Positions 1 through 10,413 of a stretch of DNA of 64,000 bases are shown here, piece by piece (the stretch's first letter is position 1; each line of letters begins with the position of its first letter). A program made the translations under genes and the position numbers. The notes beneath the pieces are model-generated. The model was not told the origin of the DNA. It ran no database searches and worked only from the letters and a program-made list of their open reading frames with translations. This DNA is from Smallanthus sonchifolius (Eukaryota > Streptophyta > Magnoliopsida > Asterales > Asteraceae), in assembly GCA_023525975.1 (NCBI GenBank), contig CM042022.1, positions 25,345,001 to 25,409,000 on the forward strand, written 5' to 3'.

Positions 1-36
1 AGTGGGTTTTCAATTTATACTTTCCCTATATCTATA

Positions 37-385
37 TCTATACTATCTAATAAATAAAGGTTTTTTCATACCACATGTCGCCTCCATGTTCATTCTCATC
101 ATTTTTTTCCTGCATCTATCTCTTATTAAATACACATTTATCTTTTAATAATAATATATTTTTAAAGAAAATACTAATTATACTAATACAATACATTTAT
201 TTTAAATTATCCCTTATTATAAGAAACTTTGAAATCTAATTATGTAACTTTTATTTTCAATTAAATAGTAAATGAAAGTCAAATTACATTAAATAGTAAT
301 TAAGTATTTTCGAAACCCAATTAATTTAAAAATTTTATGTATTGATATTTTTCACCCTGTGTGTAGTACACGGGTTCTAAGATAG
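37..385 (+). mobile_element. Short non-autonomous Helitron-like element
   Basis: The 5' end reads TCTATACTATCTAATAAAT, close to the start of many plant Helitrons. The 3' end has a hairpin (CCCTGTGTGTAGTACACGGG, 355-374) followed about ten bases later by ATAG, one change from the usual CTAG. The element lies between an A (36) and a T (386), the expected insertion context. The AT-rich body of about 350 bp codes for nothing, so it would depend on a RepHel protein from elsewhere. Assignment rests only on termini; an unrelated AT-rich spacer remains possible. Confidence 0.5.
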
Positions 386-431
386 TATGTATATATATAT
401 ATATATATATTTATATATTTATATATATATA
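386..431. repeat. (TA)n microsatellite
   Basis: Nearly pure TA repeat with a few interrupting T runs. It abuts the Helitron-like 3' end on the left and the inverted-repeat element on the right, and is a likely preferred target of the latter. Confidence 0.85.
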
Positions 432-955
432 GGGGAAGGATAATGAGAAAACTCATTGTTCATGAGAAACCAAAAAACTCCTCATTAGCATATTTTTTGT
501 AAGGCAAAAAAAAAACCCTCAAAAAAATAGGGAAAAATACAAAAAAAAATTATAAAACGAAAAAATCTAAAAACTTAAAAAACTAAAAAAACCAAAACGT
601 TTAGGTTTTTTGGGTGGGGGTGCGTGGGGGGGGGGGGGGTTTAGGTTTTTGGAGGGGGTGTGTGTGGGGGGTTTATGTTTTTGGGGGTGTGTGGGGTGGC
701 GTTAGGTTTGTGGGTGGGGGTGGGGTGAGGGGTTTAGGTTTTTGGGGGATGGGTTTGGTTTTTGAGGTGGTACTACATATATGTAGTATTGCGTTTTTTT
801 TAACGAGAACGGTGTGGGAAACATGGTCTCCAAACCACTTTTTTTAGTTTTTGATTTATATTTTGAGTTATAATTTTTTATTATTTTTTTTACCTTTAAT
901 GAGAAGTTTTTTGATTTTCTTATAAAAATAAGTTTTCTTATGAACTCAACCCTCT
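431..955. mobile_element. MITE-like element with imperfect terminal inverted repeats
   Basis: The left end AGGGGAAGGATAATGAGAAA matches, with gaps, the reverse complement of the right end (AGAGGGTTGAGTTCATAAGA); both continue into AAACT. The element is flanked on both sides by TATATA, so any target duplication is hidden. It has no coding capacity. The left half is A-rich and the centre extremely G-rich. I infer a Mutator- or hAT-like non-autonomous element; superfamily cannot be fixed from the ends alone. Confidence 0.5.
608..752 (+). repeat. G-rich tract with TTTAGGTTTT spacers
   Basis: Runs of 4 to 14 guanines alternate with T-rich spacers such as GTTTAGGTTTTT and TGTGTG. Many runs of three or more G lie close together, so the plus strand could form G-quadruplexes. 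The spacers resemble degenerate plant telomere units (TTTAGGG), but no exact tandem telomere array is present. It lies inside the inverted-repeat element. Confidence 0.7.
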
Positions 956-982
956 ATATATATGTGTGCGCGCGCGCGTGTG
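955..982. repeat. Alternating pyrimidine-purine tract (TA-TG-CG)
   Basis: A 28-bp uninterrupted alternation passing from TATATATA through TGTGTG to CGCGCGCGCG and back to TGTG. Such tracts can adopt Z-DNA under supercoiling (known chemistry); no function is shown. Confidence 0.75.
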
Positions 983-1832
983 AGGGTTCATGAGAAATCA
1001 CATATGTATAGGATGTCTAAGATAAAATGAGAAATTATCTCATGTATTAATTACTATGACCAATCGACATAGAGAACGAGCTTGTTTTAGGGAATGACCA
1101 ATAATAGAGACTTTAATTTTAGAGAATGATAAGTTCGCGTGTTTCGGACTTCGGAGTATATGTATAATTATTTAATTAATTGTTTTAGCCTAGTGATATA
1201 TGTTGTTATATTTAACTCACTTTATCAAAATAAAAAGTATCATTTACCCTTCTTTTTCTTATAAATGATTATGATTTAACATAAAAATTACATATAGAAA
1301 AACTTGTACACTAAAGCTCAAAATCCATTACTATAGTCAACGATTTCATTTTTTCAGTGAGTGGTTATGCGAAGTCGGTTCTAATCACGTCATTTATCAT
1401 TCATCTGTTGTTGCATAGGTAACTAACTTTAGCATGGGCTAACCATGTTGTGAACCAACCTTTGAACAAAATAATGAAAATGTAGATTCACCAACCTTTG
1501 AACTCATCTTTTAAAGTTCAGAGGCATTTCCTGTTCCGAGCTTCCGAGTCTTCTAAAGATTCATCCCTTTGGATCTTGGTCCATGATGGTCTTTTGATTA
1601 ATAGAAAAACTTCATACTACAGATCTTCTTTTACTGACCTCCTATCTTCTTTTGAGTAGTAGATTCTTCCTTTAGGCTTTTTCTTTGATCGACATTTAGA
1701 AAGGTCAAGACTTCCCATCATATTTTTCATAGACACTAAAAACAGATTTTCTATATCAAAGTCTCTAAATATACTTTACGATGTGTGTTGTTAAAGTTTA
1801 TCAACACAAGTTGTAAAGCACAGTTCTAAACT
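983..1832. other. Unassigned AT-rich flank outside element A
   Basis: No recognisable gene. The first part (GAGGGTTCATGAGAAATC) resembles the ends of the element at 431-955 and may be a fragment of a relative. The rest is non-coding flank. Bases 1828-1832 (AAACT) are the left copy of the element A target duplication. Confidence 0.5.
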
Positions 1833-2509
1833 TGTTGCTACAACAATTATGCGATAGTGATTAAGTATGCTTTATTAATATAATAACTCATTTATCCTTG
1901 GAAGTTTCAAGTTTAAGTGGTATGGTTACAAGATTGGATACAAGTGTGAGTAATGAGTGACTACAGAAATAGTAGCTGGTTACAAGTAGAAGTAAGCGAA
2001 TACTAGGGAGAGTAGGCAGGAGAGGATAAAGCTATTGAGTGGGTTGAAGCCTTGAATTCGGTGTGTGTTTGAATGAAGCCCAATGTTCATATTTATAATG
2101 TCTTCAACGAGTTTCTCTTCTTCTTAGTTAGTCCCGTGACTTCTCCAGAAGAGGAAGTTCTTCATGGGACTTTCTTCCTCTCAGAGTCCTCTCTCTTATG
2201 AACATCCTTATTCAGGCAATAAGTTGACTTGTTCCTCTACAGACAGCTACCGCTCCTTTTTGTCTTTCTTACTAGCTCAACATCTCTTTTGCCTCATTCT
2301 TCGGGATTTGGTTTATGCGAACAAGATGCTCCTCGGTCATTGTGCTGTCGTATTACTTGTTCACCGGGAGGAGAGGCCTTACCCTTCTGTTATTTCGGGA
2401 TGTTGAGGATCCCTTGACTTTGGTGGAGTCCTTTCTTTACATAATCTGCAAGTCTTTAACTCTTTTAATTAGTGGAGGGTAATGGGAGACTAACCCTCCT
2501 ACGTCATCA
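1833..2509 (-). repeat. Element A 3' LTR
   Basis: About 677 bp, beginning TGTTGCTACAAC and ending CTACGTCATCA on the plus strand. It pairs over its full length with 63178-63862, with scattered substitutions. Short frames inside it (for example around 2164-2417) have no coding value. Confidence 0.92.
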
Positions 2510-2519
2510 GCCCCCCAGT
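2510..2519 (-). promoter_or_regulatory. Element A polypurine tract
   Basis: On the minus strand ACTGGGGGGC lies directly against the start of the 3' LTR (TGATGACGTAGG), the normal place for the plus-strand primer. It fixes the minus orientation of A. Confidence 0.8.
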
Positions 2520-2557
2520 ACGGGCTTTCAGTGGAGATGCCTTTACTGATGGGCCGG

Positions 2558-4196
2558 TGTAACACTAGGCCAATTCCGAGGTCCTAAATTGCCAACTTTG
2601 AACCCTAGGGGTTGGAATTGCCGAGTCCCAAAAATACAAGGGTGAAAATGAAAATTTTGAAACTTTGACTGGTAGCAGACTGCTACCTTTCTTCTTAACA
2701 GTCCGCTAAGGCCGTTGGTTCCATAGAGGTCCGCTAAAGGCTGAAGGGTTGGGTGGCGGACCGCCACCACTTGGGTAGCGGTCCGCTAGCTGCAATTCAG
2801 CCGCAAATTCTTGTGATGCCACGTGTCCAATGACTCAGCTCTAGAATCTGACGCGTGTCTTCGTGACAGACCACCACGCCCTTCGTAACGGTAGCGGACC
2901 GCTGCCACCCAGGCTAACGGTCCGCTACGGGTCTGTTCGGCCAACTATAAATAGCCTCTTCCGGTTTCTCATTTTTGCACACACCAACATACAAACAAAT
3001 TCCAAGATCTGTGGAGCTGTCCCATCCTCGATCCACGTGCTCGCATTCCGGTAAAATATCCGACTTTTGCATATTTTCCGCACTTTGCTTATTTCCGAAT
3101 TCGTGCGTTAAGGTACTAACTTTACTTGGAACTTGCATTAAGGTTTACATTAGCCCTCAAGGACTACTCTTGAGATAAGATCAAGCTACTGTTAAGGTGA
3201 ATATGTTTATTTGTCTTTATCTTTAAACTTTGAAAGTTTTACGTTTACGAAATGGCAATACTTGTATTCAAATGTTTGATGCATAAGGGCGTCTATGTAA
3301 AACATTCAGGCCATAAGTATAAGTAAAACTTGATCAGGGGATACACGCTTTATGGGTGAAATTCCCATATTGGGGCTGATAATTGTCTGTAACTGGATGT
3401 AAGACGGGGTCTCAGTTAAGGGACATTGCAGTAAGTAAGTTTGTAAATCCAGCAGTCCTTTTATAGAAATTACCGGTGTATATCGTGGTTGTACGCTCAG
3501 ATGAAATAATTCCCCTGAATGGTAGATTGTACCCACATTATGGTTAAATGTTTTGATACTGTATTTGCCAACTGAAACTGGTCATGATAATCATGTTCAC
3601 CAGCGTTCGCGCTGGCTTTTTTTTTTTCCAAAATGTTTTCAGGTAATTAATGATTATCTATAAAACTAGTCGTACGGGATAGTCTTGGGGATAAATGTGT
3701 ACATAAAGGAATTTTGAAAGGGTTATGTGCTGTTAGCATGGATATAACTCTATAGGAATAAAAACAAGAGGAGATGTTAGGAAGATGTATTTCTAGACAT
3801 GGATACTCCCTTGTCTAACACAAGGTTAGGTGCCGGAAGGTAAAACCCTTAGATGCCAATGCTTATCTAGCTTGGTATTGGACAAGGTTAACTCCCTAGG
3901 CACATGCTAACTACCTTGTGGCTTTAGTTTTACCCTGCTTATGCAAGTGATATGTAAATGGTCGTGGACCATGGTTTTTGTATACAGAAGGGGTATTTAA
4001 ATCCCAAGTGAAATAAAATGATATTTTATCCCCGGATTTGGAAAATATGCAATATCAGCCCTCGGGTTGAGATTTATTACAAGTTCGATCCAAATGTAAT
4101 TCCGCTGCCAAACTAACTCTGCTTTCATAAATAAAATGAGATTGGAGGTGCCAATCTGGTCGCACGCCCGGGGTGTTCTGAAACCACGGTGTGACA
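2558..4196 (+). repeat. Element B 5' LTR
   Basis: About 1,639 bp. A TATAAATA box lies at 2946-2953, about 390 bp in. Several near-palindromes around the core GCGGACCGC lie upstream of it (2671-2930). Compared with the 3' LTR it lacks about 80 bp before the TATA box but has about 320 bp (roughly 3745-4060) that the other copy has lost. Confidence 0.93.
2671..2930 (+). repeat. Element B U3 palindrome cluster (GGTAGCGGACCGCTACC)
   Basis: Near-palindromes GGTAGCAGACTGCTACC (2671-2687), GGTGGCGGACCGCCACC (2752-2768), GGTAGCGGTCCGCTAGC (2774-2790) and GGTAGCGGACCGCTGCC (2890-2906), with half-units between (for example AACGGTCCGCTA). Variation that keeps self-complementarity is visible: the 2671 unit has AG/CT in both arms and the 2752 unit has GG/CC in both. 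The TATA box follows 16 bp after the last unit. Confidence 0.85.
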
Positions 4197-4199
4197 GGT

Positions 4200-4211
4200 T
4201 GGTATCAGAGC
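4200..4211 (+). promoter_or_regulatory. Element B primer-binding site (initiator Met tRNA)
   Basis: TGGTATCAGAGC, complementary to the 3' end of plant initiator Met tRNA, starts three bases after the 5' LTR. It is a primer site, not a tRNA gene. Confidence 0.9.
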
Positions 4212-4380
4212 CCAAGGTTTTAGCGAATTAGATACTAGCCTTAGTATCTAAGCTTTAACCATAGTTTAAATTATTATGCCTCAAGATTAAGATAAGGATA
4301 CCGGCTTTCGTATCTAAGTTTTGATCAACATGAGGACAGAATACTTATTAAGGTAGTTACTAATACTTAGAGATTTCAGG

Positions 4381-5027
4381 ATGTCTGGAAAACATAGCCT
4401 TCCTAATTACGATCCTAATCGTCCGATCAAGGAGGAATCACCTGAGTATCCTGTCTATGGATCTCAAATGATGCCAATTACATTTCCTGATGATAACGAT
4501 CCTTTCATTATAAATCTAGATACTCCTACACCCGAGTATCATCCCTTATCATATGATACTGAGAGTTCTTGGATGGACGCTGGTTCTGGCTTTAGTAACT
4601 GGCAGTTTAATACCCCTCCACCGATAGACAATAAGGCAGGGCCAAGTACGTCCCGAAAGCCTCGAATAGGAGTGGGAATGCCAACTGAGAGAATTTCTAT
4701 TCCAGCTATTGAAATGGAGGAAATTTTTCAAAATACACCAGTGGAGGAAACATCCGAAGAATCTCATCAGTATACTCCTGTGTCTGAAAATCCGGAGGAT
4801 TATCCTTTTATGATCCTGAGTCTCCTATTCTTCATGATCCCTATGTTATTCCTGAACCTATACATACTAGTCCTTATGAGAATTATTTCCAAGCACCACC
4901 AGAGTATCAAAACGCCTATAATGATATAATGGTTGGTCTTTGTGAACCTCCGCCTAAGTATGGGTATGAACACAGTATGCCTTCATCTCCCATAGAATAT
5001 TTATCGTTCGTTATGCCAAATGGATGA
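4381..5027 (+). pseudogene. Element B leader ORF1, proline/tyrosine/acid-rich, unknown function
   Basis: An ATG at 4381 opens a 182-codon frame. A one-base frameshift near 4805 moves the Pro/Tyr-rich reading into another frame that stays open to about 5027, so the protein was probably about 215 residues. Composition is rich in P, Y, E and S (for example PNRPIKEESPEYPVYGS). No gag fold, zinc knuckle or enzyme motif is visible. It lies between the primer site and gag, where most Tekay elements have only leader. AG immediately precedes the ATG (GATTTCAG|G), a possible splice acceptor. I do not recognise the family. Confidence 0.5.
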
Positions 5028-5212
5028 AATAAACAGGAAAATAATTATGAAGAAGGCAAGGACACAATTTTATGGACAATAAGTTTACGAACATGGGGAG
5101 AATCTGATGATCCTTGGATCTGAGCTAATGAAAGATTAATTTGATATATTATATTTTGTTCTTATTGTAATATATTTTCTATATAGTAAAAGTTGTTTGT
5201 TTATTTACAGAA

Positions 5213-5710
5213 ATGGTTGGAAAAGGCAAGGGTCCTAGTTTTCTTCGTAAATTTGCTCCAGCTAATTATTTTGAACGTAAAACTAACGAGACAACTATAG
5301 AAAATAATGAAGAAATTGAAAGTTCAAATTTCCAAAGACTTGGAGAAATAGGGAATCCTAATATTCCTTATAATCCTACTATCAGTTATCATTCTGCTCC
5401 TACTGCAGGAAGTTATAACATTATTCCAATCTACTCACATAATTTTCATGAGGGATTTTCTGAAATACCTTATGAAAATAGATATGTTTCCGAAGATGAA
5501 GAACAAGAAGATTCTAACAAAACTTTTATCCCTTATCATGAGATAGTTCAATTCCTTATTCCTTATGTAAATGAAGAAGCACCTAGAAATGAGAGGGAAC
5601 GAATACTGTTAAACCGAATAGCTGAACTTGAACGAGAGAAAGTAGAAATAGAAGCTCAAAATATTCTTCTAGTTCAAGCTTTAGAAGATAAGAATTATGG
5701 TAATTACTAG
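5213..5710 (+). CDS. Element B leader ORF2, 165 residues with C-terminal coiled coil, unknown function
   Basis: An open frame starting MVGKGKGPSFLRKFAPANYF. The first 25 residues are basic, the middle is rich in N, P and Y, and residues about 125-160 (from RERILLNRIAELEREKV) form a heptad-like coiled coil. It is intact, unlike its neighbours. TTATTTACAG lies just before the ATG, a good splice acceptor, so it may be read from a spliced RNA. A coiled coil before gag could be an assembly extension of Gag; this is inference. No homologue is recognised from memory. Confidence 0.5.
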   Translation: MVGKGKGPSFLRKFAPANYFERKTNETTIENNEEIESSNFQRLGEIGNPNIPYNPTISYHSAPTAGSYNIIPIYSHNFHEGFSEIPYENRYVSEDEEQEDSNKTFIPYHEIVQFLIPYVNEEAPRNERERILLNRIAELEREKVEIEAQNILLVQALEDKNYGNY

Positions 5711-5797
5711 AATAATAATTTCTATATGTGTACTTTTCTTGTATAAAATTCAGTGATAAAAATGTCTATTTTGATTCCAATCATGTTTATTTCTAGA

Positions 5798-6990
5798 ATG
5801 TCGAAAAGTGGACCATCAAGTAACACCCGTGGTAAAAAGTAGCAAATGATTGAAAACGATACTGTTAAAACTTAGAAGGCAGATATAACAAAAATGATCG
5901 ATGTTGGAATTGAGAAAGCAATTCCTAAAATTGTAGCAGCTATAGAAGAAAGCAATGCTGCTAAGAAACGAGAATCTTTATTGCAAAAACCTAAAATAAG
6001 AGAAACTGAGAATGAAGTCTCTACCCCTCAATTCACAAAACATACTGAGGGAGGTCACTCAAATTTCCACAGTAAATCCACTAAGAGAACATACCGGGAA
6101 AGTCATGATTCCTCTATGGCTACTCTCAAAGAAGGGTATGATTCTGCATACAAGAAATAGAGAAATCTTGGATGCACGTACAAAAATTTTCAGGATTGCA
6201 AACCTTATGAATTTGCAGGAAGAGAAGGAGCGATAGCAGCACTAAGATGGCTTGAGAAAACTGAGTCGGTGCTGGCTATAAGTAAATTCCTTGAGGAACA
6301 CAAGGTACTTTATGCTTCGAATCTATTTAGAGACCAAGCCTTAGAATGGTGGAATCAAGTGATATCTGCCAAAGGAAGAGACATGGCTTATGACATGGGT
6401 TGGTCTGTCTTCAAGGAAAGTGTGGAGAAGAATTTTTGTCCCATGAATGAGAGGGTGAAGATTGAGCACAATTTTCTGAACTTGAGGATGGTAGGAACAA
6501 ACCATCAAGATTACGTAACTAAGTTGTTAAAATATGCTAGGTTAGTACCTCACCTGGCAACTCCTGAATCGAACCTCATTAAGAGATATATATATATGGG
6601 GTTTAGTCTTGGAAATTGGAGACTTGGTAAAAACCTTTAAACCTGAATCAATGGACGATGCCATTAAAAATGGTGCTATGCTCACAGATGGATTGCTAAG
6701 GAATAGAGAGGAGCTGAAGAAGAAGGATGATACGCAACAAAACAAAAACGAGCATAAACGATCTGAAAGTAATTTCAGTCGTAAAGATACTCGTTCCCCT
6801 GCTCCAAAGGTCGACTATGCAAAAGGAGGCATTTTGGAAAATGTGGTGCAAGATATTTTTGCAACACATGTAAAACTCCCGGGCACTCTACTGAGAACTG
6901 TTATAAAAACAAAAAGCCCATTGTTTGTTATGGCTGTGGAGAACCGGGTCACATAAAAACCCAATGCCCGAAGGCAAAAGAAGCAGGAAC
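5798..6990 (+). pseudogene. gag: Element B gag (capsid and two zinc knuckles), frameshifted
   Basis: ATG at 5798 follows TTATTTCTAG. The N-terminal part has in-frame stops near 5839 and 5873 and another at 6160. The retrotransposon capsid domain is clear at about 6200-6640 (LEWWNQVISAKG, VKIEHNFLNLRM, ARLVPHLATPE), then shifts frame near 6600. Two CCHC zinc knuckles (CNTCKTPGHSTENC and CYGCGEPGHIKTQC in shifting frames) lie at about 6855-6970. Gag would form the virus-like particle and bind RNA. Several independent breaks make this copy non-functional. Confidence 0.85.
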
Positions 6991-7022
6991 ATTGGGAGGA
7001 AAAATTGCTGAAGGCGTTAAGA

Positions 7023-7493
7023 AGAACGCTAGGGCATTTGTTTTGAATGCAAATGAGGCAGCCAAAATGCCAGATGTGATTACAGGTACGTTTCTTGTCG
7101 ACAATATCTATGCAAAGGTTTTATTTGATTCTGGTGCAAACCAAAGCTTTATAGATATTAAATTTTGTAAGCTATTAGATAAACCTTTAGCTAGATTAGA
7201 CAAATCTTACGAAGTCGAGACTGCTAACGGGGATTTAGTTAAAATTTCTAGTTCCTTAAATGACTGTAAGATTTCTATATTCAAACATGTCCTACCTGTG
7301 CAATTGTTACCCATGACTTTAGCCGGATTTGACACTGTTTTGGGAATGGATTGGTTATCTGCCAACCAAGTCCAAATAAATTGCGACAAGAAATCTATTG
7401 AAATCCATGTGCCTGATGGTAAGATAATTACTATCAAAGGAGGTAAATATTCCAACCTAATTGGAATTATATCACTCCTTAAGGCAACAAAAT
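7023..7493 (+). pseudogene. Element B aspartic protease
   Basis: Open stretch of about 157 codons ending TAG at 7493. The active-site motif is VLFDSGANQSFI (D-S-G, about 7118-7153), followed by the family's second conserved block GFDTVLGMDWLSANQVQI. Retropepsins work as dimers to cut Gag-Pol. The domain itself is almost intact, but a stop separates it from RT and the gag frame before it is broken. Confidence 0.85.
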
Positions 7494-7506
7494 AGCTGAA
7501 CAAAGG

Positions 7507-8890
7507 ATGCTTAGCATACATTGTGTCACTAACAACCAACAAGGAAACAAAGCATTTAGAAAAAAAGTACTTGTAGTATCCGAGTATCTGGAAGTATTCC
7601 CGGAGGAACTACCAGGATTACCGCCAGATCGAGAAGTGGAGTTTAGAATAAATCTGGTACCGGGAACAGCTCCAATAGCTAAAGCCTCATATAGATTAGC
7701 ACCCGCAGAAATGGCGGAATTAAAGAAACAACTTGAAGAGTTGTTAAACAAAAGATTTATAAGACCAAGTTCTGTCCCATGTGGAGCTCTAGTATTATTT
7801 TTTAAAAAGAAATATGTATTGATTACCGGGAACTGAACAAGGTCACGATCAAGAACGGATATCCCGCTTCCCCGAATTGATGATATGTTTGATCAGCTTC
7901 AGGGAGCATGTTGTTTTTCAAAGATTGATCTCCATTCAGGATATCATCAGTTGAAGGTACAAGAAGAAGACATATCCAAGACTGCATTCAGAACAAGGTA
8001 CAGACATTATGAGTTCACTGTGATGCCGTTCAGACTCACTAATGCTCTGGCAGCATTTATGGATATGATGAATCGAATCTGCAGACTTTATTTGGATAAA
8101 CTCGTTATCGTATTCATAGACGACGATATACTTATTTACTCCAAAAGTAAGGAAGAATATGCAGAACTCCTGAAAGTAATTCTCGAATTACTTAAGAACC
8201 AGAAATTGTATGCAAAATTCTTGAAATGTGAATTATGGTTATCTGAAGTTCAATTTCTTGGGCATATAATAAATACCAACGGAATTTCGATCCTGCTAAG
8301 ATTGAAGCAATTATTAAATGGGAAGTTCCGAAGTCGCCGACCGAAGTTCGGAGTTTCTTAGGTTTGGCGGGATATTACCGAAGGTTTATCCAGGACTTTT
8401 CCCGAATTGCTGTCCCTCTTACTTCATTAACAAGAAAATTTGTGAAATATGAATGGGGATCAAAGTAGAAGAAGCTTTTAAAATACTAAAACAAAAGTTA
8501 ACAAATGCTCCAATACTAGCTTTGCCAGATGGAACTGAAGACTTTGTAGTTTATTGTGATGCCTCACACACCGGTCTTGGTAGTGTGTTAATGCAAAGAA
8601 ACAAAGTCATTGCATATGCATCTCGACAATTGAAAACTCATGAACGAAACTATATGACTCATGATTTAGAGTTAGGTGCCATAATTTTTGCATTAAAGTT
8701 ATGGAGACACTATCTTTATGGAGTTAAGTTCACTGCGTTCACTGATCATAAAGTTTGAAATACATCTTTGGCCAGAAAGAGTTAAACATGAGACAGAGAA
8801 GGTGGTTAGAGATCTTGAGTGATTATGACTGCAAAAAGTGATTATGAAGGTAAAGCTAATGTAGTAGCTAATGCCTTAAGCTGAAAAGAA
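7507..8890 (+). pseudogene. Element B reverse transcriptase and RNase H
   Basis: RT begins with the linker FPEELPGLPPDREVEF and the palm N-terminus YRLAPAEMAELKKQLEELL. After a frameshift near 7830 it resumes at 7885 (DQLQGACCFSKIDLHSGY). The catalytic box reads VFIDDDILIYSK at about 8110-8145: one Asp more than the usual FIDDILIY. A second frameshift near 8300 precedes SFLGLAGYYRRF. RNase H (8453-8758) keeps the first acid in VVYCDASHTGLG and HDLELGA, then hits a stop at TDHKV. Frameshifts and stops make it inactive. Confidence 0.88.
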
Positions 8891-8929
8891 AGAGAAAAGC
8901 CTAAAAGAGTATGTGCTTTGAGACTCGAA

Positions 8930-10377
8930 TTGAAATTCAATCTTTTTGAACAGATTAAAGAGGCACAAAAATTGGCATTAGAAGAAACTAATATTGAACG
9001 AGAGAGGCTGGGAAAAATGATTAATCAATTAATCAAAGGAGGTGATGATCTTCTATGAATGAATAAACGAGTATGGGTACCGATGATAGGAGATCTTCAA
9101 GAACGAATCCTTGAAGAGGCTCATAAATCCAAATACACCATGCACCCAGGAGGTAATAAAATGTATAAAGATCTGAGACCAGATTATTGGTGGATCGGAA
9201 TGAAGAAACATATCGCTGCCTATGTTACAAAATGTCTAACTTGTTCACAAGTTAAGGCTGAACACTAGAAACCTTCTGTATTATTGCAACAACTTGAAAT
9301 TCCTGTATGGAAATGGGAAATGATAACTATGGACTTTATTACAAAACTTCCCCGAACAAGTCATGGGAATGATACTATCTGGGTTATCATTGATAGACCG
9401 ACTAAATCTGCCCATTTTCTTCTGATGAAAGAAACGTATAGCATGGATAAGTTAGCACAAATATATGTTAGCGAAATTGTGTCGTTACATGGTGTACCAT
9501 TATCCATTGTGTCAGATAGAGACAGTCGCTTTACATCTCGATTCTGGCAAAGCTTCCAGAAAGCTCTTGGAACACGATTAATTCTTAGCACTGCTTATCC
9601 TCCTTAAACGGATGGTCAGAGTGAAAGAACGATACAAACTATGGAAGATATGCTTCGAGCTTGTGTAATAGACCTTAGAGGAAGTTGGGACGACCACTAA
9701 CCTCTAATGGAATTCTCGTATAATAATAGCTATCATACAAGTATCCAAGCTGCCCCATTTGAATCCTTATATGGCAAAAAATGCAGAACTCCTATCTGCT
9801 GGGCAGAAATTAGAGAAAATCAATTTTCAGGTCCTGAAATAGTTCAGGAAACAACAGAAAAAGTGTTACAAATTCGTGAACGTTTAAAAGCGGCCCGTGA
9901 TAAACAGTAAAGTTATGCTGATATGCATCATAAGTCGTTTGAATTTTCTGTAGGCGATCGCATGTTATTAAAAGTCTCACCTTGGAAGGGTGTAGTACGA
10001 TTTTGGAAAGAAAGGAAAACTCAGTCCAAGATTCGTTGGACCGTTCAAAATTCTGAAAAAAACCTGACTGCTCGCCTATCAACTTGAATTGCAAGAGGAA
10101 ATGAATGGTGTTCATGATATATTTCATGTGTTAAACCTGTGAAAATGTTTGGCCGGTGAATATGTAATTTCTGATAATGCCTCTGAAGGATATAGAGGTG
10201 GATCCAAATCTGTAATTTGTTGAACAACCTATGTAAATTAAGGATCGTTAGGTTAAAAAGCTAAAAACGAAGAGGCTGGTGTTGGTAAAAGTAAGATGGA
10301 ACTCCAAACGTGGACCTGAGTTCACGTGGGAACTAGAAAGTGAAATGAAAAAGAAATACCCGCACCTATTCCAATAA
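8930..10377 (+). pseudogene. Element B integrase with C-terminal chromodomain
   Basis: The HHCC zinc region lies at about 9116-9255 (AHKSKYTMHPGG...CLTCSQ). The core shows the first Asp in MDFITKLP (9331), the second in VSDRDSRFTSRFW (about 9510) and the Glu in DGQSERTIQT (about 9615), the D,D-35-E triad. The GPF/Y-type region near 9960-10060 is shifted. The end of pol (WNSKRGPEFTWELESEMKKK) is the typical tail of a Tekay chromodomain, which directs insertion to heterochromatin. Stops at 9268, 9607, 9700, 9910 and others break it. Confidence 0.85.
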
Positions 10378-10400
10378 ATCTTGAGGACGAGAATTGAATA

Positions 10401-10413
10401 AAGGTGGGGAGGA
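10401..10413 (+). promoter_or_regulatory. Element B polypurine tract
   Basis: AAGGTGGGGAGGA lies directly before the 3' LTR and follows the conserved chromovirus phrase GAGGACGAGAATTG. Confidence 0.88.

Noticed and set aside
614..847. Gly-rich ORF MGVRGGGGGLGF
   Set aside because: Translation of the G-run tract of a MITE; no coding evidence.
4200..4211. tRNA gene candidates at GGTATCAGAGC and TGGCGCC sites
   Set aside because: Only 12-18 bases match, next to LTRs: these are primer-binding sites. No cloverleaf found.
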